Assembly (NCBI GenBank): GCA_022824495.1
Contig: JAJDZU010000019.1
Span: forward strand, 25,869-89,868
Direction of reading: 5' to 3'
Source of the DNA: Chloroflexota bacterium
GTDB taxonomy: Bacteria; Chloroflexota; UBA11872
DNA: 64,000 nt
In this document: positions 37,483-45,937 of the stretch, piece after piece
Layout of the letters: the number at the start of each line of letters is the position of its first letter
Position numbering within the stretch: the first letter of the stretch is position 1
Position numbers and translations under genes: made by a program
Notes under the pieces: generated by a model
The model's input: only the letters and a program-made list of their open reading frames with translations
Told to the model about the DNA's origin: nothing
Database searches by the model: none

Positions 37483-38517
37483 TCAGCCATGACGGCCCGT
37501 GAGACTGCCTCGCAAGTCATTCCTGGCGCGGAGATCGGCCCTCGCCTGCTTCGGCGTTTCACCCGTCCAGTCGTTGAATGCACGCGAAAACGAGTTTGTG
37601 TTGTCGAATCCCAGGAGAAACGAAATCTCGCCCACGGGCAGTTGCGAACTTTCCAGGTAGTGCAGCGCCAAATCTCGTCGAGTCTGATTGAGCACCGCCC
37701 GAAAGCTCGATTGCTCGTCGCCAAGCCTTCGCTGCAACGTTCGTACAGGGACGCCCAGGGACTCCGACACCGACCGAATTGAGGCCTCTCCGGCTGGCAG
37801 GAGTTCCAGGAGCGCGCCCCGAACACGGTCGGAGGAACTGGCGGTTGCCTCCATTTCCGCAAGGCGCCTTCGCAACCCCGTCTCAAAGAACTCCCACATC
37901 GACTCGTTGGCGGTGAGGAACGGGCGAGCTGCATCCGTTGCGGAGAACGCAATGGACTGATCCGGTCCCGCTTGGATCGCGACCCCCAGGTATTCCCGGT
38001 AGGCGCCGACGTCATCTGGTGGTCTGCGAGCGATGACACGCACAGGTTTGACCTCGACTCGAGTAGCGAGCCGAACCAGCGCCACCCAGAAGATGAGCTC
38101 GGTGATCGCCAGCAATGCCGGCGGTTGGAGCTCGTGCGGCCATCGATACTCGATCCTCGTCTCACGATCGGACCTCGCGACCCGCAGGCGAACCGGCCCA
38201 ATGAGCCTCTTGTGCTGCGCGATGCGGACGGCCGCTTGGTTCAGGTTCCGGCTGCAGATCGCCGCGAAGATAGGCGGGTCAAACGCCTCGACCGAGATAG
38301 CCTGGCCAATCCGGATCGGAAGCTTCGGGTCGCCGGCTTCATCCTCGATCGCCTGGACCAGGGCAAAAAACTCCGTCGGCGAGAGCCACGACTGGCCTCT
38401 CGAAAGCAGGTCGCCGGGCAACCCGGCCCTGCGCAGCACATTCCCGGGAGCGATCCCGAGATCGCTCATCAGCACACTCCAACCAGGACTGACGGAGAAC
38501 GAGTTGTCTGGTTTCAT
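37483..38517 (-). CDS. AraC-family transcriptional regulator
   Basis: 344 residues. The N-terminal Arabinose_bd-type domain begins SVLMSDLGIAPGNVLRRAGL and includes LPIRIGQAISVEAFDPP. The C-terminal double helix-turn-helix has IRSVSESLGVPVRTLQRRL and the AraC signature VGEISFLLGFDNTNSFSRAF followed by the P-x-x-x-R-x region (GETPKQARADLRA). It lies 36 bases downstream of an SDR gene on the same strand, and three 21-bp-spaced repeats upstream of that SDR are the likely binding sites. Confidence 0.87.
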   Translation of the reverse strand: MKPDNSFSVSPGWSVLMSDLGIAPGNVLRRAGLPGDLLSRGQSWLSPTEFFALVQAIEDEAGDPKLPIRIGQAISVEAFDPPIFAAICSRNLNQAAVRIAQHKRLIGPVRLRVARSDRETRIEYRWPHELQPPALLAITELIFWVALVRLATRVEVKPVRVIARRPPDDVGAYREYLGVAIQAGPDQSIAFSATDAARPFLTANESMWEFFETGLRRRLAEMEATASSSDRVRGALLELLPAGEASIRSVSESLGVPVRTLQRRLGDEQSSFRAVLNQTRRDLALHYLESSQLPVGEISFLLGFDNTNSFSRAFNDWTGETPKQARADLRARNDLRGSLTGRHG

Positions 38518-38553
38518 TGGCGCCTTCGCTGGCTCAGGTAACGGTCCCCGCCG

Positions 38554-39402
38554 CTAGCGGAGCATCCTGCCAATCAGCCGGTCAAACATCCGGTCGCTGA
38601 GCACCTGCCGAAGCAAGAGCAACGGTCTGGCGTATTGCCCTGCGACGTAACGGGTCTTCGGCCGCTTGGCCTTGAGCGCCTTGGCGATCGTCTCGGCGAT
38701 CAATGACGGTGGCGACCCCAGCGTCCGGTTTTCGCCGATCCGCTCTTGCATTTCCATCATCCGGCTGACGAATCCGGAATACGCCGTGTTGCGCGACCGC
38801 TCCAAGCCTGGCCCAAAGGCGACATCGCCGAACTCCGTGCGAATGGCCCCGGGCTCGATCACGATGACATCGATGCCAAAACCCTTCAGCTCGAACCTCA
38901 AGCAGTCCGACCAGCCCTCCATTGCATGCTTCGTCGCGTGATACCAGGACCCCAGGGGCGTATAGATTTTTCCGCCCATCGACGAGATGTTCACGATCTT
39001 TCCTGCGCCTCGCTCCCGCATCTGGGGAAGCACCAGCTGGGTCAGCCGGGCGGCTCCGAACAGATTCACCTCGAACTGGTACCGGGCCTCGTCAAGCGGC
39101 GTGTCCTCCATCGCCCCGTACAGCCCGAATCCGGCGTTGTTGACAAGAACGTCCGTCCCGCCGTGTTCGTCCTTGATCTGTTCCACGCCGGCAACAACGT
39201 CGTCTTCCTTCGTCACATCCATCTCGAGCGTCGTGGCGCCCATGTCCGCAAGATCTTGCATCCGATCGACTCGGCGCGCGGCGGCATAGACGATGTAGCC
39301 GTCGGCCAACAGCTTCTCCGCGGTCGCGTGGCCGATGCCGGACGAAGCGCCGGTCACGAGCGCTGTACGTTCTGCCGCCTGTCGCGTTGGGGCGGTCATC
39401 AT
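38554..39402 (-). CDS. Short-chain dehydrogenase/reductase
   Basis: About 282 residues. ATG at 39402 is chosen for GAGGAG six bases upstream. RTALVTGASSGIGHATAEKL (cofactor loop), NNAGFGLYGAMEDTP, the catalytic Ser in NISSMGGKIY and the YHATKHA (YxxxK) are present, with PGAIRTEF after. The long C-terminus (SDRMFDRLIGRMLR) suggests the 'classical' retinol-DH-like subgroup. It is the first gene of an SDR-AraC transcription unit; the regulator probably controls its expression. Confidence 0.88.
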   Translation of the reverse strand: MMTAPTRQAAERTALVTGASSGIGHATAEKLLADGYIVYAAARRVDRMQDLADMGATTLEMDVTKEDDVVAGVEQIKDEHGGTDVLVNNAGFGLYGAMEDTPLDEARYQFEVNLFGAARLTQLVLPQMRERGAGKIVNISSMGGKIYTPLGSWYHATKHAMEGWSDCLRFELKGFGIDVIVIEPGAIRTEFGDVAFGPGLERSRNTAYSGFVSRMMEMQERIGENRTLGSPPSLIAETIAKALKAKRPKTRYVAGQYARPLLLLRQVLSDRMFDRLIGRMLR

Positions 39403-39442
39403 GAAATCTCCTCGGTGGCTCAATCCATGCTAGGCCACATGA

Positions 39443-39491
39443 CGCGCCAAATGAGTGGCAGAACGCGCCATTGTTAACGCAATCCGCGCCA
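39443..39491. promoter_or_regulatory. Three CGCGCCA direct repeats at 21-bp spacing
   Basis: CGCGCCA occurs at 39443-39449, 39464-39470 and 39485-39491, each followed by an A/T-rich WWTG. The repeat distance is exactly 21 bases, two helical turns, so all lie on one DNA face. They stand about 40-90 bases before the SDR start, as expected for AraC-family operator half-sites. Confidence 0.65.
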
Positions 39492-39570
39492 TTTGCGCAT
39501 GAATCCTCAATCCGGCTACGCAGTTGGGGATTCGCGCCCGTTCGAGAGACCGTTGCAAAACACCTCTCGA

Positions 39571-39667
39571 CCTCGAGGATGCGTCCGCTCTTTCTCCCTC
39601 TCCTGGGGGAGAGGGTCGGGGTGAGGGGTCTTCCGGGCAACCAAGCCCTGGTTACGCCAAGGTCTCG
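39571..39667 (+). repeat. Dispersed palindromic repeat, family A (copy A2)
   Basis: The core CCCTCTCCTGGGGGAGAGGG is followed by TCGGGGTGAGGGGTCTTCCG and GGCAACC, then a tail GGTTACGCCAAGGTCTC similar to the one of the copy at 62523. It separates the SDR promoter region from tRNA-Ala. Confidence 0.85.
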
Positions 39668-39751
39668 TCTGAGCGACATACGCAATTCGGCGAGACGGGT
39701 GCTGCCGCTATCGCACGGTTCGCTGAAGTCCAGCGTTGTTCTCGTCGCGGG

Positions 39752-39827
39752 TGGTGGAGACGGGGGGACTCGAACCCCCAACCCCCGCCTTGCAAAGGCG
39801 ATGCTCTACCAATTGAGCCACGTCCCC
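39752..39827 (-). tRNA. tRNA-Ala (anticodon TGC)
   Basis: Acceptor GGGGACG/CGTCTCC with discriminator A and encoded CCA, D arm GCTC-AATTGGTA-GAGC, anticodon loop TTTGCAA (TGC), T arm with GGTTCGAGTCC. It is divergent from tRNA-Ile with about 100 bases between. In many bacteria these two tRNAs sit in the 16S-23S spacer; here they are outside. Confidence 0.96.
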
Positions 39828-39856
39828 TGCCGCGATTCTACGTCCGGCACGGCCCG

Positions 39857-39885
39857 CTGAAACCCCGAAACGGCGGGCGTATACT
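39857..39885 (+). promoter_or_regulatory. Probable promoter of tRNA-Ile
   Basis: TATACT (39880-39885, 5/6 to the -10 consensus) with CTGAAA (39857-39862, 4/6 to -35) at 17-base spacing, about 40 bases before the tRNA. Confidence 0.5.
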
Positions 39886-39926
39886 GTCCCATCGCAGCGC
39901 TCGGGACCAGTGTCCCGGCCGCTCGC

Positions 39927-40003
39927 GGGCTCTTAGCTCAGTCGGTTAGAGCGCGCCTCTGATAAGGGCGAGGTCCGTGGTTCGAATCCACGAGGGCCCA
40001 CCA
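39927..40003 (+). tRNA. tRNA-Ile (anticodon GAT)
   Basis: Acceptor GGGCTCT/AGGGCCC with discriminator A and encoded CCA; D arm GCTC..GAGC; anticodon loop CTGATAA (GAT); T arm CGTGG-TTCGAAT-CCACG. All stems pair. Confidence 0.97.
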
Positions 40004-40118
40004 GCTATCGTGACCCATTCACGGAATCCACCATCGCCGGCCTGTCACTGCTCCGGTCCCATGGGGCGTCAACGGCAGATGCCGCGAAGCACTAAGGTGT
40101 GTGTGGAGAGGTGAACGG

Positions 40119-40436
40119 ATGACAGGCGCAGAAACCTCGACGACCGCGCCGGAAGAAAGGGCTGCGGGGCTCCCACGCCGCCCCCGCGAAGAGACGGCCC
40201 GTCTCGGCGACGAGATATACGAGCGGGACATTCGTCCGCAGGTCGAGGCGGATCATCGAGGCGAGGTTGTCGCCATCGACGTTGAGAGCGGCAGCTGGGC
40301 TGTTGGCGACAACGTGATTGCCGCGACGGACCAGTTGCGGGCACAGCGCCCTGGCGCCATTGACGTCTGGCTGCTCCGGGTCGGATATCGGGCGCTCTAT
40401 CACTTTGGCGGTCGACCCCTACGGAGAGCCGAGTGA
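40119..40436 (+). CDS. Hypothetical protein paired with an aspartic protease
   Basis: 105 residues from ATG 40119 (GGAGAGGTG upstream). The first 30 residues are charged; the rest, IYERDIRPQVEADHRGEVVA then IDVESGSW and RVGYRALYHFGG, is a compact alpha/beta domain often found as a small partner of retropepsin-like genes. The GTGA overlap with the next gene implies co-translation. Function unknown; an antitoxin-like or substrate partner role is possible but unproven. Confidence 0.65.
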   Translation: MTGAETSTTAPEERAAGLPRRPREETARLGDEIYERDIRPQVEADHRGEVVAIDVESGSWAVGDNVIAATDQLRAQRPGAIDVWLLRVGYRALYHFGGRPLRRAE

Positions 40437-40804
40437 TTGAGGGCGTGGTGAACGCCGCCTATGAGCCTGTGATAACCATAGTCGTACAAGGCCAGGCGGG
40501 GCGGACAAGGGAAATCGAGGCCGTGATAGACACTGGATTTACCGGATTCCTAACTGTGACCCCTTCGTTGGCGACGGAATTGGGATTGGACTTCCGTGGT
40601 ACGAGTCGGGCAACCCTGGCCGACGGCAGCGAAGTAATGCTCCCTTCCTACGGCGTTGCCGTACTGTGGGATGGTCAGCCGAGGTTTGTGGAGGCAGACG
40701 CCGCCAACGCCACTCCCCGGGTCGGAATGCGGATGCTGGACAGGCACAACCTGAATGTGGAAGTCAAGCGCGGTGGCCCCGTTGTCATTGAGTCCAGGGC
40801 GTAG
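40433..40804 (+). CDS. Clan AA retropepsin-like aspartic protease
   Basis: 123 residues. AVIDTGFTGFLTVTPSLA holds the single-chain retropepsin active site (DTG followed by hydrophobic), and MRMLDRHNLNVEVKRGG is the second-strand element of the family. One DTG per chain means it must act as a dimer. GTG start at 40433 overlaps the previous TGA. Small proteins of this type are common in Chloroflexota and cyanobacteria next to a short partner gene. Confidence 0.78.
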   Translation: MIEGVVNAAYEPVITIVVQGQAGRTREIEAVIDTGFTGFLTVTPSLATELGLDFRGTSRATLADGSEVMLPSYGVAVLWDGQPRFVEADAANATPRVGMRMLDRHNLNVEVKRGGPVVIESRA

Positions 40805-40864
40805 CCTGGGCGCAGTTTCAGTCACGCCTGCGGTACAGGTTCGCCTGGGACACCCAAACACATC

Positions 40865-41104
40865 TCAATGATGGGTCCGTCTACCGTCTGCTAAGGACCT
40901 CCGGCGGCTCTCATAGCTCCCTGGTCCGCGATGGACGCCAGTCATCAGCCAGCGCATGGACGATAGCCGCGATGGGCTTGGCGCTGCGATACGAATTCCC
41001 TGGCTGTTCCACACCCGGCCAAGGTGATTCGCCTCGTCGGTGTGTATTTCCTTTACGAGCCACTTGAAGGCCAGGCTCGCATCCACCACAACGTACTCGG
41101 TCAA
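40865..41104 (-). pseudogene. VapC-like PIN-domain gene, truncated/frameshifted
   Basis: The first 45 residues read as a PIN N-terminus (EYVVVDASLAFKWLVKE, with the first catalytic Asp), followed by the expected GIRIAAPS; then the frame is lost. A different frame (ending ...AIVHALADDWRPSRTREL) continues a degenerate PIN helix before its own stop. The remaining acidic residues are missing, so the toxin is probably inactive. It overlaps the antitoxin gene by four bases. Confidence 0.65.
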
Positions 41105-41379
41105 GAATCACTCCTGGACTCACGCGCCTCCCGGATGAATTCAGCCCCGTTGCCCGGCAGAACCTTGTCGCCAAACGCCTCCTCTTGAAGGGCTACAAGT
41201 GCTTCGATGTTGAACCTGCCGGCGAACGCGCCGTTGGCCGCGTCTCGAGTGAGCGCCCGCTCTATCGCGGTCAGGCAGTACCGTCGCATGCTGATACCCT
41301 TGAGCGCGGCCACCGCCTTCAGGCGCCGTTGCACCGGAGGGTCGAGGTCCAGCGTGAGTCTCTTCTTCTTGGCTTGCAT
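41101..41379 (-). CDS. Ribbon-helix-helix-type antitoxin of a VapBC-like pair
   Basis: 92 residues beginning QAKKKRLTLDLDPPVQRRLK, the strand-plus-helix pattern of Arc/MetJ (RHH) DNA-binding proteins, then GISMRRYCLTAIERAL and a C-terminal toxin-binding region (FNIEALVALQEEAFGDKVL). It precedes the damaged PIN gene. It may survive as a lone regulator or antitoxin against other modules. The 220 bases upstream, up to the permease gene, show nothing else. Confidence 0.7.
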   Translation of the reverse strand: MQAKKKRLTLDLDPPVQRRLKAVAALKGISMRRYCLTAIERALTRDAANGAFAGRFNIEALVALQEEAFGDKVLPGNGAEFIREARESRSDS

Positions 41380-41603
41380 TGCCGTCCCCCCTCACCATGG
41401 TGACCAATGTCAGCAATAGCGCAAATACAGAAACACGACAATTCCGAAGCTGGAACGGACAAGAAGAGAGATGAGGCCACGGCCATGATTGGATCTTCGT
41501 GCCCCGTTCGGAATGATCAGTCCGCTCGCACCCACATCTCAACGACGGTTCGGTTGACCGTCCAAGTCGGCCCACTACTGTAGGGCTGCGGCGGGAGGCG
41601 ATT

Positions 41604-43370
41604 CTGGCGACGGCACCGCTTCAGAACCCCCGCTACGAGGCGCACGAAAACCCGCCCCTGATCGCCTCGCTCGGGTACGGCCTGCAATTCAGCCTCATCG
41701 CGTCGGCCACCCTCCTGGTCACGCCCGTCATCGTGGCCAGTGCCTCGGGTCGGGACGAGTCCTACCTCATCTGGATGGTCTTTGCCTCGCTCCTGGTCTG
41801 CGGCCTCTCCACCATCCTTCAGGTCCGTCGGCTCGGCCCGGCCGGCGCCGGCGCGGTCCTGCCCATGTTTACCGCCGCCTTCGCCATCCCGTTCTGTATC
41901 ACGGCCGTGGCTGACGGCGGACCGGCCACCCTCACCGCGCTCGTCCTGGTCTCCGCGGTCATCCAGCTCGTCGTTGCCCGCTGGTTGGTCATCCTCCGGC
42001 GCATCGTCACGCCAACCGTCGGCGGCACCGTCATGATGATCCTCTCCATCACCCTGGCCTCCGTCGTCTTCGGGCTGCTGGACGACGCGACCGAAACCGA
42101 GCCGGTGGCGGCCCCTCTCACCGCGTTGGCCACGCTCGTCATCGTCGCCGCCCTGGCCCTGCGCGGATCCGAACTGCTCCGGCTATGGGCGCCGCTGATC
42201 GGCATCGTCGGTGGCTGCGTCGTCGCCGCCGTGTTCGGCATCTACAGCTTCGATCGTGTCCTGGACGCCCCCTGGATCGGTTTGCCGCAGGCCGCGCCGG
42301 GCCTGGGCCTCGACTTCGGCCTCTCCTTCTGGACGCTCCTGCCCGGTTTCCTGTTCCTGGGTCTCATCATCTCCATCCAGGCCAACGGCGCTGCCATTGC
42401 CGCTCAGCGCGTGTCATGGCGCGACGACCGCGCCGTCGACTTTCGCCAGGTCCAGGGCGCCCTGTCCGGAGTTGGGGTGTCCAACCTCATGGCAGGGCTC
42501 GCGGGTGCCGTTCCCAACATCATCAATCCCGGCTTCGCCGCCTTCACCCAGATCACCGGCGTCGCCTCCCGCCGCGTCGGCTACATCATTGGCGGAATCC
42601 TGATCGTCCTCGCGTTCGTGCCCAAGGCCTCCGGACTGCTCAGCACCATCCCCGGTCCCGTAATGACCGGCTACCTCATCCTCATCACCGGCACGCTGTT
42701 CGTGGACGGTGCCCGCACGGTCATTCAGAACGAGGACAGCCGGGACAAGGTCGTCGTCGCCGGCATGTGTTTCTGGATCGGCGCGGCCTTCCAGTTCAAC
42801 CTCTTCAACCTGCCCGACCTCGGACCCGTGTGGGGTGCCCTCTTCAAGAGCGGAATCACCACCGGAGGCTTCGCCGCCGTCGTCATGATTCTCTACCTGG
42901 AACTCACCAGTCCCCGCCGCATGCGCTTCCAGTCCCGCCTTCACATCGACGCCTTGCCCGACCTCAACGAATTTGTCGCCGAATTCGCCGACCGTCGCGG
43001 CTGGGACCAGGCCATGAAAGACAGGCTCAGCGCGGTAGCCGAGGAAACGCTCTTGACCCTCGCCCCTCTGGACCTCGACCTGAGTCTGGACTTGGAGGAA
43101 GACGACGAAGAGGACGACGAGGAAATTCGGCGGTTGGTTGTGGTCGCCTCCAGCGACGGCCCCGTCGCCGAGCTGGAATTCATCGGCGGCGGCGACGAAG
43201 TAAACGTCGAGGACCGTGTGCGCCAGCTCCAGCAGCACGACGAGGCGACTCCAACCGAGGGCGAAATCTCCCTGCGCCTCTTGCGCCAGTACGCCTCATC
43301 CGTCAGTCACCAGCAATTCCACGGCACCGACATAATCACCGTCCGCGTCGACCCGCCCCGGAATCGCTAG
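41604..43370 (+). CDS. NCS2 xanthine/uracil-type permease fused to a HATPase-like domain
   Basis: About 588 residues if translation begins at the CTG at 41604 (GGGAGG ends five bases upstream); GTG at 41733 would cut off a conserved N-terminal helix (ENPPLIASLGYGLQFSLIAS). No ATG, GTG or TTG exists in between. The permease half (about 12 spans) has ISIQANGAAIAAQRVSWRDD and GLAGAVPNIINPGFAA, typical of NCS2 nucleobase carriers. From about residue 440 a cytoplasmic domain follows, like an RsbW-type ATPase (LPDLNEFVAEFADRRGW, ISLRLLRQYASSVSHQQFHG), but with the N-box Asn replaced and an acidic insert EEDDEEDDEE. It may sense or regulate transport rather than hydrolyse ATP. Confidence 0.8.
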   Translation: MATAPLQNPRYEAHENPPLIASLGYGLQFSLIASATLLVTPVIVASASGRDESYLIWMVFASLLVCGLSTILQVRRLGPAGAGAVLPMFTAAFAIPFCITAVADGGPATLTALVLVSAVIQLVVARWLVILRRIVTPTVGGTVMMILSITLASVVFGLLDDATETEPVAAPLTALATLVIVAALALRGSELLRLWAPLIGIVGGCVVAAVFGIYSFDRVLDAPWIGLPQAAPGLGLDFGLSFWTLLPGFLFLGLIISIQANGAAIAAQRVSWRDDRAVDFRQVQGALSGVGVSNLMAGLAGAVPNIINPGFAAFTQITGVASRRVGYIIGGILIVLAFVPKASGLLSTIPGPVMTGYLILITGTLFVDGARTVIQNEDSRDKVVVAGMCFWIGAAFQFNLFNLPDLGPVWGALFKSGITTGGFAAVVMILYLELTSPRRMRFQSRLHIDALPDLNEFVAEFADRRGWDQAMKDRLSAVAEETLLTLAPLDLDLSLDLEEDDEEDDEEIRRLVVVASSDGPVAELEFIGGGDEVNVEDRVRQLQQHDEATPTEGEISLRLLRQYASSVSHQQFHGTDIITVRVDPPRNR

Positions 43371-43481
43371 GCGGCTGGAGCCCGCATCCTGCCTTCCAGG
43401 CGACTGGCGCCCTCGCCGGGTCCTGTGGCCTGCGCGGCCGGGAAGGCAGCGGGGCCACCCGAGCCGCCGATAGAATCACCA

Positions 43482-45308
43482 ATGCCCCAGCCCAATTCCT
43501 CCGAACAAGCGCGCACCCGCAACTTCTGCATCATCGCCCACATCGACCACGGCAAATCCACACTGGCCGACCGGATGCTGGAGCTCACCGCCACCCTCAG
43601 CCGTCGCCAGATGCGCGAGCAGGTCCTCGACTCCATGGATCTCGAACGCGAACGCGGCATCACCATCAAGGCCCACCCCGTCCACATGCGTCACCAGGTC
43701 GGCGGCACCGCCTACTCGCTCAACCTCATAGACACCCCCGGCCATGTCGACTTTAGCTACGAGGTCTCCCGCTCCCTGGCCGCCTGCGAGGGCGCCGTAC
43801 TCCTCGTCGACGCCACCCAGGGCATCGAGGCCCAGACCCTCGCCAACGCCTACGCCGCCCTCGAACTCGACCTCACCATCATCCCGGTCGTCAACAAGAC
43901 TGACCTCCCCACCGCCCGCACCGAAGAAGTCGCCCGCGAACTCGTCGACTTCCTCGGCGCCGATCCCTCAGAAGTCCTCTGCGTATCGGCCAAGACCGGC
44001 GACGGCGTCCGCGAACTGCTCGACCGCATCGTCGCCGAAACGCCCCCGCCCCCCGGCGATCCCAACGCCCCCCTCCGCGCCCTCGTCTTCGACTCCTCAT
44101 ACGACCAGCACCAGGGCGTCGTCGCCTACGTCCGCATCGTCGACGGCCAACTCCAGCGCGCCGACCGACTCCAACTCGTCCAGGCCGGCACCCGTGCCGA
44201 AGCCGTCGACGTCGGCGTCTTCGTCCCAACCCGCCGCCAGCAGGACGTTCTGGGCACCGGCGACGTCGGGTACGTCGCCACCGGCCTCAAGGACACCCAC
44301 GACCTCCCCGCCGGCGACACCGTCGCCCCCCAGGGCGCCGACGCCATCCAACCCCTTCCCGGCTACCGCCAGCCCAAACCCCTCGTCTTCGCCGGCCTCT
44401 ACGGCACCAACCCCGAGGTCTACGCCGACCTGCGCGACGCCCTCGAACGCCTCCGCCTCAGCGACCCCGCCCTCACCTTCCAGCCCGAGAAGTCCTTGGC
44501 CCTCGGCTTCGGCTTCCGCGCCGGCTTCCTCGGCGTTCTCCACATGGACATCGTCCGCGAACGCCTCGAACGCGAGTTCGACATCGAACTCGTCATCACC
44601 ACGCCCCAGGTCGAGTACGAAGTCGAAGCCCGCGACGGCACAATCACCCTGCTTGACAGCCCCGCCGACTTCCCCGAGCTCTCCCAGATCGCCGCCATCC
44701 GTGAACCCTGGATGCGCCTCAGCATCATCACCCCCACCGCCTACATCGGCCGCGTCAGCGAACTCCTCGCCAACCGCCGCGGCTCCCACCACCGCATGGA
44801 GCACATCGAACCCACCCGCGTCCTCATCGAATACGACCTGCCCCTCGCCGAAATGCTCACCGGCTTCTTCGACACCCTCAAATCTGTCAGCCGCGGCTAC
44901 GCCTCGCTCGACTACAACTTCCTCGGCTACCGCGAAGCCGACCTCGTCCGCCTCGACATCCGCGTCAACGGCCAGGTCGTCGACGCCCTTTCGACCCTCG
45001 TCCTTCGCGACCAGGCCCCCGTCATCGGCCGCGACCTCGCCCTCCGCATCCGCCGCGAAATCCCCCGCCAGCTCTTTGAAGTCGCCGTCCAGGCCGCCAT
45101 CGGCTCCCGCATCGTCGCCCGCGAAACCGTCCGCCCGCTCCGCAAAAACGTCCTCGCCAAGTGCTACGGCCGCGACGTCTCACGCAAGAAAAAGCTCCTC
45201 GAATCCCAAAAGGCCGGCAAACGCCGCATGAAACGCGTCGGCAGCGTCGATATCCCCCAGGAAGCCTTCTCAGCCGTCCTCCAACTCAACGCCCCCACCA
45301 TCCGCTAA
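43482..45308 (+). CDS. lepA: Elongation factor 4
   Basis: 608 residues from ATG 43482. G-domain motifs: CIIAHIDHGKSTLADRM (P loop), switch region, DTPGHVDF, NKTD. The remaining domains are typical LepA, ending VGSVDIPQEAFSAVLQL and the conserved KKKLLESQKAGKRRMKRVG basic tail. LepA/EF4 is a ribosomal GTPase that back-translocates or recycles stalled ribosomes. A TAGAAT box just six bases before the ATG suggests a leaderless mRNA. A decayed copy of the last 37 codons lies at 45938. Confidence 0.97.
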   Translation: MPQPNSSEQARTRNFCIIAHIDHGKSTLADRMLELTATLSRRQMREQVLDSMDLERERGITIKAHPVHMRHQVGGTAYSLNLIDTPGHVDFSYEVSRSLAACEGAVLLVDATQGIEAQTLANAYAALELDLTIIPVVNKTDLPTARTEEVARELVDFLGADPSEVLCVSAKTGDGVRELLDRIVAETPPPPGDPNAPLRALVFDSSYDQHQGVVAYVRIVDGQLQRADRLQLVQAGTRAEAVDVGVFVPTRRQQDVLGTGDVGYVATGLKDTHDLPAGDTVAPQGADAIQPLPGYRQPKPLVFAGLYGTNPEVYADLRDALERLRLSDPALTFQPEKSLALGFGFRAGFLGVLHMDIVRERLEREFDIELVITTPQVEYEVEARDGTITLLDSPADFPELSQIAAIREPWMRLSIITPTAYIGRVSELLANRRGSHHRMEHIEPTRVLIEYDLPLAEMLTGFFDTLKSVSRGYASLDYNFLGYREADLVRLDIRVNGQVVDALSTLVLRDQAPVIGRDLALRIRREIPRQLFEVAVQAAIGSRIVARETVRPLRKNVLAKCYGRDVSRKKKLLESQKAGKRRMKRVGSVDIPQEAFSAVLQLNAPTIR

Positions 45309-45403
45309 CCGGCCCCGTGCCGCGGTCCCGGATCTGGAGTCGTGATAGAATCCTATTCACAGCCAGCGTGGCTGCCAGTCGCATGGATGATCGTTAGGAA
45401 GAC

Positions 45404-45616
45404 ATGGCGATAAAGGACAAGGTTGAATTACGCAAACCTAGAGTCCGCCATGCTAAACCTGTGGCTAAGGATGCCACGTATCGGATCCCTAATGCTGAGA
45501 CCATTGAGGCAATGCGGCAGGTGGAGGCTGGCGATGAATTAGTCGAATACAACGACGTGGATGAGTTTATGGAAGAGTATGCCAAATATAAGAGCAACGA
45601 ATCGCAAGACCAGTAG
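45404..45616 (+). CDS. Antitoxin of a YafQ-type module
   Basis: 70 residues. The middle (ATYRIPNAETIEAMRQVEAG) and acidic C-terminus (LVEYNDVDEFMEEYAKY) resemble RelB/DinJ-type antitoxins, where the acidic end wraps the toxin; the N-terminus is basic for DNA binding. A TAGAAT (45346-45351) and AGGAAG precede it. Codon use is AT-richer than flanking genes, indicating transfer. Confidence 0.75.
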   Translation: MAIKDKVELRKPRVRHAKPVAKDATYRIPNAETIEAMRQVEAGDELVEYNDVDEFMEEYAKYKSNESQDQ

Positions 45617-45625
45617 GCCGTTATT

Positions 45626-45892
45626 TTGCGGCCTGTTTTTCGCAAACAATTCAATAAGGACCTGAGACGCGCCGAGAGGCGTGGTAAAGATCCCGAGAAG
45701 TTGAGATCGATAATTGATCAATTACTCGCGGGCCGGCCGCTCGATCCTCGCCATCGACCGCATAAGCTGAGGGGAAATTGGTCGCAATACTGGGAGTGCC
45801 ACATTGAGCCTGACTGGCTACTGATCTGGAAACCGGAAACCGACAGGCTGATCTTCGTTCGCACCGGAACTCATAGCGACCTGTTTAGATAG
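45626..45892 (+). CDS. YafQ-family mRNA interferase toxin
   Basis: 88 residues from a TTG start. PVFRKQFNKDLRRAERRGKD, LAGRPLDPRHRPHKLRGNW and CHIEPDWLLIWKPETDRL followed by RTGTHSDLF are the complete YafQ signature, including the His and Arg/Phe residues used for ribosome-dependent mRNA cleavage. Nine bases after the antitoxin. Lower GC than neighbours. Confidence 0.88.
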   Translation: MRPVFRKQFNKDLRRAERRGKDPEKLRSIIDQLLAGRPLDPRHRPHKLRGNWSQYWECHIEPDWLLIWKPETDRLIFVRTGTHSDLFR

Positions 45893-45937
45893 CTATTCGC
45901 TTCGACTCTGACGAATCTCGTTAGCTCTCGTAGAAGA

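Noticed and set aside
37301..39827. Integrative element with attL/attR at the two tRNA-Ala sequences
   Set aside because: No integrase or recombinase lies between them and the remnant spans the whole tRNA rather than only its 3' end; kept only as a rearrangement hint.
42185..43756. 523-codon Arg/His/Pro-rich frame over the NCS2 gene
   Set aside because: Shadow of the permease and lepA starts; no recognisable motif.
43744..45231. 495-codon Ser/Pro/Thr-rich frame inside lepA
   Set aside because: Shifted-frame shadow of lepA; its composition is only the C-rich third codon bases read in another frame.
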